NCBI GenBank assembly: GCA_004298675.1
Contig: SCRI01000064.1
Coordinates: 6,539 to 70,538 of the forward strand
Length of the DNA stretch: 64,000 bases
Direction: 5' to 3'
Origin: a bacterium
GTDB taxonomy: Bacteria > Vulcanimicrobiota > Vulcanimicrobiia > Vulcanimicrobiales > SCRA01
The translations under genes and the position numbers were made by a program. A model generated the notes under the pieces. It ran no database searches. It worked only from the letters and a program-made list of their open reading frames with translations, and had not been told where the DNA came from. Position 1 is the stretch's first letter. Each line of letters opens with the position of its first letter. This document shows, piece after piece, positions 35,190 to 41,975 of this stretch.

Positions 35190-36515
35190 ATGACGGTGCA
35201 CGACGGAGAGCTTCAGCCGGCTCGATTGGCCGGCACCATACGGGACGCACACGAGCGAACGCTGGCGATGGTTGCGGACTTGGCCGACGAGCAGCTCTCG
35301 GTTCCGCTCATCGACGACGTCAACCCCTTCCTCTGGGAACTGGGCCATGTCGCATTCTTCTACGACGTTTTCGTGCTGCGGCTGCTGGGCTCCAAAGCGT
35401 TCCTGCTGGCAGGCGCCGACGATCTGTACGACTCCTTTACCGTCGATCACGACGACCGTTGGAGCCTACCCTTACCGTCGCGGGAGCAGACGCTCTCGTA
35501 CAAGAGCCGGGTCTTCGAGCACGTCCTCGCAGACCTGGAGGCGGCGGCGAAGAACGGCGCGGATCTCTATCTCTACCGCTTGGCGCTGCTGCACGAGGAC
35601 ATGCACGGCGAGGCGTTCGCCTACATGCGGCAGACACTCGGTTACCCGCATCCGGCGCCGGCGCCGGGCGCGCGCGCTGCCACGAATAACGCACGCGGCG
35701 GCGGCTCGCTGGCAGGCGATGCCAGCATTCCCGGCGGCACGTTTATGCTCGGCGCAGCACCCGACGGTTCCTTCGTCTTCGACAACGAGAAGTGGGCCCA
35801 CCCGGTGGAGGTACCGCCCTTCCAGATCGCTCGCGCTGCGGTGACCAACGCGGAGTTCGCGGCGTTCGTGGAAGACCGCGGCTACCTGCGACGTGAGTTG
35901 TGGAGCCGCCAGGGCTGGCAATGGCGCGCGCGGTACGGTGCGGCCCAGCCCGTGTATTGGGAGAAGACGCTGGACGGCTGGCTGCGCCGGGACTTCGACG
36001 CGCTGGTGCCGCTGGAGCCGAACGCTCCCATCATCCACGTGAATTGGTACGAGGCGCAGGCCTTCTGCAACTGGGCGGGGCGGCGGCTCCCCACCGAGGC
36101 CGAGTGGGAGCTGGCCGCCAGCGCCGAGCCAACCCCGGACGGTGCGAGATTGACGGGACGCAAGCGCCGCTATCCGTGGGGAGACGAGCCGCCGACGCCG
36201 GCGCAGGCCAATTTGGATGCCAACCTGCCCGGCTGCGCCGACGTTGGAGCATTCCCCGCAGGCGAGAGCGCATTCGGCTGCCGCCAGATGCTCGGCAACG
36301 CGTGGGAGTGGACCGCATCGGCGTTCTTCCCGTATCCGGGCTACGTGGTGGATACGCCGTACCGGGAGTATTCGGCACCGTGGTTTGGCTATCGCAAGGT
36401 GCTCAAAGGCGGCGCATGGACGACGCGTGCGCGACTCGTGAGCAACACGTACCGCAACTTCTTCCTGCCCGAGCGCCGCGACGTCTGTTCCGGCTTTCGC
36501 ACCTGCGCGCGCTAA
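35190..36515 (+). CDS. EgtB/SenA-type non-heme iron enzyme (DinB_2 plus FGE-sulfatase domains)
   Basis: 441 residues. The N-terminal DinB-like domain holds ELGHVAFFYD and LLHEDMHGEAFAY, the HxxxHxE iron site. The C-terminal formylglycine-generating-enzyme domain holds FNAxxxGWxx-type segments: NAPIIHVNWYEAQAFCNWAGRRLPTEAEWELA and QMLGNAWEWTAS. This is the EgtB sulfoxide synthase architecture of ergothioneine synthesis. SenA (selenoneine synthase) and OvoA share it, and sequence alone does not separate them here. No egtD, senB or senC is adjacent, so the role rests on the fold. Confidence 0.8.
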   Translation: MTVHDGELQPARLAGTIRDAHERTLAMVADLADEQLSVPLIDDVNPFLWELGHVAFFYDVFVLRLLGSKAFLLAGADDLYDSFTVDHDDRWSLPLPSREQTLSYKSRVFEHVLADLEAAAKNGADLYLYRLALLHEDMHGEAFAYMRQTLGYPHPAPAPGARAATNNARGGGSLAGDASIPGGTFMLGAAPDGSFVFDNEKWAHPVEVPPFQIARAAVTNAEFAAFVEDRGYLRRELWSRQGWQWRARYGAAQPVYWEKTLDGWLRRDFDALVPLEPNAPIIHVNWYEAQAFCNWAGRRLPTEAEWELAASAEPTPDGARLTGRKRRYPWGDEPPTPAQANLDANLPGCADVGAFPAGESAFGCRQMLGNAWEWTASAFFPYPGYVVDTPYREYSAPWFGYRKVLKGGAWTTRARLVSNTYRNFFLPERRDVCSGFRTCAR

Positions 36516-36525
36516 CGGCGCAGCT

Positions 36526-36790
36526 TCAGGGGCGCAGCACCGCCTTGATCGCGCGCCGCTCGTCCATCGCGGCATAGCCCTCCGCGACGGCGTCGAGCGG
36601 CAGCACCAAATCGAGCACGGGCGCGGGCTCAACGCGACCCTCCGCGAGGGCCTCGCGACCACGGCATCACCGCGGCGGAGCGCCCGCACTTGATCCCCTA
36701 GCTCCACGACGTTGCCGGCGAATTCGTACCCGGGATGTATCCCAGCCTTGCGCTGCGTGATGCCGCGACAGTACCAGAGATTCGTTGAGC
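36526..36790 (-). pseudogene. Zinc alcohol dehydrogenase pseudogene, middle and C-terminal pieces
   Basis: Minus-strand reading gives NLWYCRGITQRKAG and HPGYEFAGNVVELGDQV, the post-zinc part of a Zn-dependent alcohol dehydrogenase, up to RRGDAVVA. At about 36655 the frame changes and the NAD-binding domain is missing. The C-terminal tail then follows: APVLDLVLPLDAVAEGYAAMD and the end at 36526. It is therefore internally deleted as well as cut at 36785-36790 by the TnpB element. The N-terminal part lies at 38228-38356. Confidence 0.75.
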
Positions 36791-36796
36791 ACGCCC

Positions 36797-36819
36797 TCAC
36801 GCAACGACCTGTTGCGTGA
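36797..36819 (-). other. Right-end hairpin of the TnpB element, overlapping the tnpB stop
   Basis: TCACGCAAC and GTTGCGTGA form a perfect 9-bp stem with a 5-nt loop. The stop codon of tnpB is the end of the second arm. In TnpB elements the guide RNA (omega-RNA) is cut from this region, with the guide taken from the flanking DNA just outside. Here the flank is alcohol dehydrogenase sequence. Confidence 0.6.
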
Positions 36820-38041
36820 GCCGAGTTCTCCCCGGCGCTAGCGCACTGCGCGGGTCATCGGAGTCGGCCACCGCCAGGCCCCTCGCCGCAGGCCGCAACT
36901 CGGCCCGTTTCAAGATCACCTTCGCCGCGTTGACGTCGGCGTTCTCAGCATGCTCGCAGACCACGCACAGGAACGCCGGTTGGCTGCGGCGATTCTCGCT
37001 CGCGACGTGTCCGCAACACGAGCACTCCTGCGAGCTATACTTGGGATCTACGAACACAACCGTTCTCGCAGCCTCTTCCGCTTTCGAGACGAGCATGTTC
37101 GCGAACTGGCTCCAGCCGGCATCGGCGATGGAGCGGTTGAGCCCGGACTTCGCCGCGACGTTGCGGCCAGGCTGCTCGACGGTGCCCCGTGCCGAGCGCA
37201 GCAGGTTCTTGACCGCCAGCCGCTCCAGCGCGATGCCGTCGTAGGCATTGACGAACGCACGCGAGAGTTGGTGGTGCCAGTCCCGGCGGCTCCAGCGCTG
37301 GCGGTCCTTGGCCCGCGCCAGATCCCGATACCGCCGACGCTGACGGACAGAGCGTCTCTTGCACCGTGCAATGGCCCGCTGCTTGCGGCGGACCGCGCTC
37401 GCCTGTCGACGCTCGATGCGCGCGTGGTCGTAGAGCGCCCCGTCGCTGCTCGCCACGAAAGCGGCGATCCCGCGATCTAGGCCAACCACCTTACCGGTAG
37501 GCGGCAGCGGTTGGGCTTCGCGCTCACATTCGAAGAGCGCATACCAGCGCCCGGCGCCACGCACGACCATCGCCCGGCCGTAGGGCAGAACCCGCCGGCC
37601 CTTGCGCAGCCGCACGCTCCCAACGCCGGGGACACGCACCTCGCACTGCTCTGCGTCGAAGACCAAGGCGCGGTCCCCGTGCGGGAACTCCAGGGTATCC
37701 CAACGTCGCCGGCTCTTGTAGCGCGGGTAGCCCGGTACCTCGCCGTGCTTCACCCGCCGAAAGAAGGCCTGAAAGGCCAACTCCAACCGGTGGAGCACGG
37801 CGTCCTCACACTCACGATACACCGCGGCGAGCCGGCCATCGAGACGATGGATCGGGCTCCGCAGTGCCGTGATCTCGGCGTACTGCTGCTTGGCACTGAT
37901 CCGGACGCCGCGCCGCCGGTATGCTTCACGACGCTCTTCGAGTAGCGCGTTATAGAGTTCGCAACAGACGTCGAGCATCCGCTCCAGCGCCTCGACTTGG
38001 CGACGCGTGGGGTAGAGTCTGACCCGCTCCATGCGCTTCAC
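36797..38041 (-). CDS. tnpB: TnpB, RNA-guided endonuclease of IS200/IS605 type
   Basis: About 414 residues from a GTG at 38039-38041 (ATG at 38032 also possible; a longer frame reaches 38095). All RuvC pieces are intact: VVGLDRGIAAFVASS (first Asp), DGIALERLAVKNLL (Glu) and HAENADVNAAKVI (last Asp). The zinc finger CSCCGHVASENRRSQPAFLCVVC has four cysteines. It is predicted to be an active omega-RNA-guided DNA nuclease. Its C terminus runs into the right-end hairpin, where the guide RNA is expected. Confidence 0.9.
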   Translation of the reverse strand: MKRMERVRLYPTRRQVEALERMLDVCCELYNALLEERREAYRRRGVRISAKQQYAEITALRSPIHRLDGRLAAVYRECEDAVLHRLELAFQAFFRRVKHGEVPGYPRYKSRRRWDTLEFPHGDRALVFDAEQCEVRVPGVGSVRLRKGRRVLPYGRAMVVRGAGRWYALFECEREAQPLPPTGKVVGLDRGIAAFVASSDGALYDHARIERRQASAVRRKQRAIARCKRRSVRQRRRYRDLARAKDRQRWSRRDWHHQLSRAFVNAYDGIALERLAVKNLLRSARGTVEQPGRNVAAKSGLNRSIADAGWSQFANMLVSKAEEAARTVVFVDPKYSSQECSCCGHVASENRRSQPAFLCVVCEHAENADVNAAKVILKRAELRPAARGLAVADSDDPRSALAPGRTRLTQQVVA

Positions 38042-38130
38042 GGGCCCAGCATAGCCGGCCAGTGTGCCAGCGTGTCGGCACACTGCCGGAGACAACCGGC
38101 GTGCTCGTCGTGGGTTTGGCCGCCGTGTGT

Positions 38131-38157
38131 CGCAACGGGCTGCGCTCCAGCGTTGCG
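38131..38157 (-). other. Left-end subterminal hairpin of the TnpB element
   Basis: CGCAACG (38131-38137) and CGTTGCG (38151-38157) form a 7-bp stem with a 13-nt loop. It shares its core with the right-end hairpin, as expected for ends recognised by one Y1 transposase. Confidence 0.5.
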
Positions 38158-38227
38158 CCCTGCCACCAACCGCCGCCGATCGGAATCAGCCTCGGCGGCT
38201 CTGCGAGGGGGTCATTTCGCATCACGC

Positions 38228-38356
38228 TCATTCCTCGGAGCCGCAGATCGCGGCACGCGTGACGCGCACGATCGCGTCGCGCTGATCGACGATGGTGGGA
38301 TCCGGCACACTCTCCGGACGCACGTCACGGGGAGCATAGTAGACCGTTGCCTTCAT
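38228..38356 (-). pseudogene. Zinc alcohol dehydrogenase pseudogene, N-terminal piece
   Basis: The reading MKATVYYAPRDVRPES...AAICGS is the start of a Zn-dependent alcohol dehydrogenase, with AAGGAGAT upstream of the ATG at 38354-38356. Sequence identity ends at GS, where element sequence begins and gives a stop at 38228. The remainder continues at 36785. Confidence 0.75.
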
Positions 38357-38432
38357 ATCTCCTTGAGTCGTTCGCTGCGAGCCGCGCCCCACCCCGCCCG
38401 CGTGCCTAACTACCCTTGGACTCACGGACGTC

Positions 38433-38462
38433 TTGCGCAGTTAGAGACCGGTCTATTAGACT
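38433..38462 (+). promoter_or_regulatory. Promoter and operator of the Phd-type antitoxin fragment
   Basis: TTGCGC (38433-38438) and TAGACT (38457-38462) are 18 bp apart, and the -10 ends 6 nt before the ATG at 38469. A perfect palindrome AGACCGGTCT (38445-38454) lies in the spacer, where antitoxins bind to repress their own genes. TAGAG (38442-38446) and CTCTA (38465-38469) add an outer inverted pair. Confidence 0.55.
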
Positions 38463-38468
38463 AGCTCT

Positions 38469-38867
38469 ATGCGAACCGTCGGCGCCTGCGAGGCGAGAAC
38501 CCACTTTGGCCAACTACTCGCGTCGGTGGCCAAGGGCGAGGTCGTCCAGATCACTCGCCACGGCGAGCCCATCGCAGAGTTGCGGCCGTTAACGAAGCCG
38601 GAGCGCGGCTCGATCGCCATGAGATGGCTTCTCGCTAGTACCGTGAGACTCGGTGGCTTGAACCTTCGAGACCTCGTTCGAGAGGGGCGCCGCTCCATCA
38701 AAGGCACTTACGTTGCTCCGCGTCCATGGCACTTGCAGCGATACGTAGAGGAACAAGTGTTCCGGTTCAACCCGCGCGAGGACAAAGTCGGTCCGCGTTT
38801 CGCTATTGTCACGAAGCGAGCCGATGGCAAGCTGCCGACATATAAGGCACTGATAAACAAAACGTGA
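38469..38867 (+). CDS. Chimeric ORF: Phd/YefM antitoxin fused to the C-terminal end of an IS1595 (ISXO2-like) transposase
   Basis: 132 residues. Residues 1-74 are a Phd/YefM antitoxin: TVGACEARTHFGQLLASVAKGE and ITRHGEPIAELRPL, ending LRDLVREGRR. From about residue 75 the sequence becomes IKGTYVAPRPWHLQRYVEEQVFRFNPRE and ADGKLPTYKALI, the tail of an ISXO2-like DDE transposase. The catalytic transposase residues are absent. The usual downstream toxin gene is also missing. An insertion followed by deletion probably joined them. The product may still bind its operator. Confidence 0.75.
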   Translation: MRTVGACEARTHFGQLLASVAKGEVVQITRHGEPIAELRPLTKPERGSIAMRWLLASTVRLGGLNLRDLVREGRRSIKGTYVAPRPWHLQRYVEEQVFRFNPREDKVGPRFAIVTKRADGKLPTYKALINKT

Positions 38868-39625
38868 AAGCAACCAAAAGCGCACGGCTAAAGGTCAAAC
38901 GGGCCAATAGCCACATTGATACGCTTATCCGCGAGTCCGCGCCCTTGTCCAAAGACTTGTACGAGATCGTTAATGGGCCAGGGCGCTCTCTTGTCGTACT
39001 CGCCAATCCTGATTGTTTTCGCCTGACCTACAGGCCCAAACAGCCAATCAGCGAGTATTTTCAACCGATCATCGGTGACGCGGTTAACAACGTGCGTGAA
39101 GCGATGGACCTCTGGCTCAACGGTGCGCTGAATGCGCTCGGTAAGGGGCGCAAGTTGCTCCATTTTCCTTTCGCGGCTGAATGGAAAGACTTGAGAACCT
39201 CCTCCAACTATCCGCCTGTAGAGAAAGCCTTCCCCGACCTTGCACGGTTTATTTTGACAGATATAAAACCGTGCAGGGATACGAACCTCCACTTGTGGGC
39301 CGCGACCAGCCTGTGCAACTTAAATAAGCACAACGATTTCATCCCGACCGTTAACGTTGTAAGCATCAACAACATCAACGTCAGCACCACCGGAGTAACG
39401 ATGCAAGACTGCGCTGTTGGAGGGGACGCGAACCGCCCAATAGGTATCATCCAGTCCGCCAACCCAATCACCATAGAGAACAATTTCAGCGTCTCCGTCG
39501 AGATAACGTTTCCCAAAGACGCCGTTTTCGAGTATCAGCCGGTTATTCCAACGCTGCAGAATATGTCTCAGGTCGTCTTGAAAACATTGGACGCGCTGGA
39601 CGCGTTCATCACCCCATATTTCTAG
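38864..39625 (+). CDS. Unrecognised protein next to the IS1595 remnant
   Basis: 253 residues starting at a GTG that overlaps the stop of the upstream chimera (GTGA), so it is coupled to it. No catalytic motif is recognised. The segment PIIGDAVNNVREAMDLWLNGAL resembles the GDAxxNxRxALD pattern of a common uncharacterised soil-bacterial family. The region is lower in GC than its neighbours, which suggests import, and such genes often travel as passengers on IS1595 elements. It has no signal peptide or membrane segment. Confidence 0.65.
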   Translation: MKATKSARLKVKRANSHIDTLIRESAPLSKDLYEIVNGPGRSLVVLANPDCFRLTYRPKQPISEYFQPIIGDAVNNVREAMDLWLNGALNALGKGRKLLHFPFAAEWKDLRTSSNYPPVEKAFPDLARFILTDIKPCRDTNLHLWAATSLCNLNKHNDFIPTVNVVSINNINVSTTGVTMQDCAVGGDANRPIGIIQSANPITIENNFSVSVEITFPKDAVFEYQPVIPTLQNMSQVVLKTLDALDAFITPYF

Positions 39626-39759
39626 CGATCCGTTTTCGGATCGCCATTTGGCTTCCCGATCTTCTCTTTCGGAACGCGAACGGCAATCAATCCCGCGACC
39701 ACCTGCTTGAGCTGATCGAGCCGGATAAGCGGTTCGGGCGGCTTCTCTGGCTTTGCCAT
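39622..39759 (-). CDS. Small 45-residue ORF, convergent to the unrecognised gene
   Basis: The minus-strand frame encodes PEKPPEPLIRLDQLKQVV followed by a basic, lysine-rich tail. The ATG is at 39757-39759 and the stop at 39622-39624 overlaps the convergent stop. The upstream GGGCGG is a weak ribosome site. Size and charge are like small partner proteins, but no family is recognised. It may be real because its stop forms part of a shared hairpin. Confidence 0.4.
   Translation of the reverse strand: MAKPEKPPEPLIRLDQLKQVVAGLIAVRVPKEKIGKPNGDPKTDR
39625..39644. terminator. Bidirectional hairpin at the convergent gene ends
   Basis: GCGATCCG and CGGATCGC form a perfect 8-bp stem around TTTT. It covers the end of the plus gene (stop 39623-39625) and the last codons of the minus 45-residue ORF. 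Confidence 0.5.
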
Positions 39760-39799
39760 CGCCGCCCAGCATAGCACGCCGGCTCTGTCACGGCGTACT

Positions 39800-39898
39800 C
39801 TAGATGAATCCGAGCGGCTTGATCTGTTGCGCGTAGCTATGATGCTTGTTGTATACCGCGAAGCCAGGCCGTAACAGGATGTAGACCGTTGCTTTCAT
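39800..39898 (-). pseudogene. Second copy of the alcohol dehydrogenase start, truncated
   Basis: The 22 bp around the ATG at 39896-39898 differ by one base from the start of the dehydrogenase at 38354-38356. Both encode MKATVY. Here the sequence then diverges and stops after 32 residues, ending AQQIKPLGFI. It looks like a duplicated gene start left by recombination, joined to an unrelated tail. Confidence 0.45.
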
Positions 39899-39912
39899 AT
39901 CTACGTCCGATC

Positions 39913-41355
39913 TTACTGATAGTCGACTTCCGTTCGCAGGCCGTCCATCATGTGAATGTCGTTATGGCAGTGGAGCAGCCACCGCCCCGGCGGTGAGTCT
40001 GCGCGGAAGCGCCAGGTCATCGTCCCGCCGTTGGGATCGACGAGCGCGGTATCCTTCGGCAGCGGGTAGCGCAGCGCGCGCCCGTTCGTCTCGACAACGT
40101 CGAAGACGTGACCGTGCAGGTGCATCGGGTGGTGCATATCCGTCTTGTTGGTGAAGCGAACCTCGACGCGATCGCCGCGCCGCACGACGATCTTCTCCGT
40201 GTGCGGCCACACCTTCCCATTCATCGTCCAACGGTCCGAGCCCCATGCGCCTCCGCCCAGCACGTACGCTTGCCGTACGCCGGCAGGCTGCGCGCGCGGC
40301 TGCGTGCCAACGGCCTGCGCCGCACCGGCCAGCTCGTAGGTGAAGTAGCGCACGCCCACCAGCGTCTGCGCCACCCCTAGCGGCGTCGCGTTCTCCATGC
40401 CCGGGGTGTGCAGGACGAGCGCCTGCTGGAACGCTGTCGGCGCCTCCGAAAGGCCCTGCAGCAGCCACGCGCCGGGCTTGCTCACTTCGAACCAGGCGTC
40501 GTAGCGCTCCGCCACGCCGACGCGCAGCGCCTCCACCTCGACCGGCTGCGGCAGCGGATTGCCGTCGCTATGCGTCACGCGCAGCGTGTGCCCCGCCAAA
40601 CGCACGTAGCGCGTCTGCGTGGCGTTGGCGTTGAGGATGCGCAGACGGATCCTCTGCCCAACCCGCACCTCGATCGGCTGTGTCTTAGGGTAGCAGGCGC
40701 CGTTGATACAGTGTGCCTGGTAAGCCACTTCGTCACCCATTTTGCCGTCGGGGGCCATCGCCGCCAACTCGGGCGAGCCGAACGGATCGACCATCGGCGC
40801 CGTGCTAGTGCCCTTCATCGCGGAGTCGATCGACGCCGGCACGGGGACGTCGTGGAAGACGAGCGCGATATCCTGATCGGCCGGCTCGTCGTGCGGATCT
40901 TCGACGACGATCATCCCGAAGAGCCCTGCCAGCGCCTGAGGAAAGACGTGGCTGTGATACCAGCGCGTCCCCGCTGGAGCGGGCGTGAATTCGTAGAGGA
41001 ACTCCGCGCCGTCCGGCACGGGGGCTTGCGTGACGTCGGCTACGCCGTCCATGGCGTTGGGCAGAATCATGCCGTGCCAGTGCACCGTGCTGGGGCCACC
41101 GGAACGATTCACGTAACGCACGCGCAGCCGCTGGCCTTGGCGCACACGCAAGACCGGTCCGGGGATCGTCCCGTTGAAGGCAAGGCCGCGATACGACACA
41201 CCGGGGAACGGCGCGAAGAGCAGTGGCGCGGAGGTCAGCGTCACGTCCAGCGTTTCAGCGCCGGCGGCGCGCGCGGTCAGCGGGCGCAGCGCCGCCGCGC
41301 TCAACGCCGTCGTGGTCAATGCGCCACCGGCTGCAAGAAACGCGGCGCGGCGCAC
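39913..41355 (-). CDS. Multicopper oxidase (laccase/CopA-like), exported
   Basis: 480 residues. The GTG start follows AAGGAGG. The signal MRRAAFLAAGGALTTTALSAAA has a twin-arginine and AxA-type cleavage. All four copper motifs are present: STVHWHGMI, GTRWYHSHVFPQ, HPMHLHGHVF and WLLHCHNDIHMMDGL, giving T1 and T2/T3 sites. It oxidises an electron donor and reduces oxygen to water in the periplasm or outside. It is last in an operon with a cytochrome c and a cytochrome-porin, so it could be the terminal oxidase of that chain. Confidence 0.88.
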   Translation of the reverse strand: MRRAAFLAAGGALTTTALSAAALRPLTARAAGAETLDVTLTSAPLLFAPFPGVSYRGLAFNGTIPGPVLRVRQGQRLRVRYVNRSGGPSTVHWHGMILPNAMDGVADVTQAPVPDGAEFLYEFTPAPAGTRWYHSHVFPQALAGLFGMIVVEDPHDEPADQDIALVFHDVPVPASIDSAMKGTSTAPMVDPFGSPELAAMAPDGKMGDEVAYQAHCINGACYPKTQPIEVRVGQRIRLRILNANATQTRYVRLAGHTLRVTHSDGNPLPQPVEVEALRVGVAERYDAWFEVSKPGAWLLQGLSEAPTAFQQALVLHTPGMENATPLGVAQTLVGVRYFTYELAGAAQAVGTQPRAQPAGVRQAYVLGGGAWGSDRWTMNGKVWPHTEKIVVRRGDRVEVRFTNKTDMHHPMHLHGHVFDVVETNGRALRYPLPKDTALVDPNGGTMTWRFRADSPPGRWLLHCHNDIHMMDGLRTEVDYQ

Positions 41356-41356
41356 G

Positions 41357-41971
41357 CTAGCCTCCTTGCGCCATGACCGGAACGTCGATCTCTTGGCCGC
41401 CGGAGTAGCGTACTTTCACGATCCACGGACCGCCCATGGAGAAGTGTACCTTCGCCGCGAGCACGCGGGGGTCGTCCGTCTTCTTCAGCGGAACCCAGGC
41501 GCTACCGTGGCCACTCGTGCCCATCTCCATGTAGGCCTGCACCGCAACGTCCGCGGGCGGCGTGCCGGAGAAGGTCGCGAGCACCGTCGCCTCGTCGCTG
41601 GGCTCGGGCGGCACGATCTTGACCACCGGCTTGCCCGTGCCGCCATCGAGCCCCGAAAGGAAGGCGACGAGATCGGCCACTTGCGCTCTGCTGAAACCGA
41701 AGTCGGGCATCGGCGGCTTGGGATGCTCGATCGCGGCGCCGATCTGATCGGGAGTCAGGCGTTTCTCGATGCCGACCAGCTTGGGCCCGATTCCGCCGCT
41801 GAAGCCGGCGCCGTGGCAGCCTTCGCAGCCCGACGACTGCGCGATCTTGGCTCCGGCCGAGGCATCACCATTGGCGTACGGGTCGGCGGCGGCGTGGGCG
41901 TGCGCAACGGCAAGCGCGAGAACGGCTAAGACCGCGAACACGCCCAAGAGCCAGCGAAATCCTCGTTGCAC
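41357..41971 (-). CDS. Monoheme cytochrome c with C-terminal beta domain
   Basis: About 204 residues from the GTG at 41969-41971; an ATG at 42001 would overlap the upstream gene. A signal helix (LLGVFAVLAVLALAVAHAHA) precedes a small cytochrome c: heme motif CEGCH in SSGCEGCHGAGFSGG, and distal Met in PKPPMPDFGFS. A C-terminal beta-rich domain follows (VLATFSGTPPADVAVQAYMEM...GGPWIVKVRYSGG), resembling FixH/YtkA-type folds. It is 1 nt from the multicopper oxidase gene and is a likely electron shuttle to it. Confidence 0.82.
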   Translation of the reverse strand: MQRGFRWLLGVFAVLAVLALAVAHAHAAADPYANGDASAGAKIAQSSGCEGCHGAGFSGGIGPKLVGIEKRLTPDQIGAAIEHPKPPMPDFGFSRAQVADLVAFLSGLDGGTGKPVVKIVPPEPSDEATVLATFSGTPPADVAVQAYMEMGTSGHGSAWVPLKKTDDPRVLAAKVHFSMGGPWIVKVRYSGGQEIDVPVMAQGG

Positions 41972-41975
41972 GATC

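Larger units (their letters stand above)
36785..38238 (-). mobile_element. IS200/IS605-type element carrying only TnpB (IS1341-like), inserted in an alcohol dehydrogenase gene
   Basis: The dehydrogenase is interrupted between AICGS and NLWYCRG, which brackets the element within a few bases. A subterminal hairpin lies near each end (38131-38157 and 36797-36819), both using the CGCAAC/GTTGCG stem. No target duplication is seen, as expected for this family. There is no Y1 transposase, so movement needs TnpA in trans. The ends are uncertain by 2-4 bp because flank and element share GA. Confidence 0.7.

Noticed and set aside
36797-38095. TnpB as part of a CRISPR-Cas12 system
   Set aside because: No repeat array or adaptation genes are near; the length, hairpin ends and insertion in a gene fit an IS605-type element.
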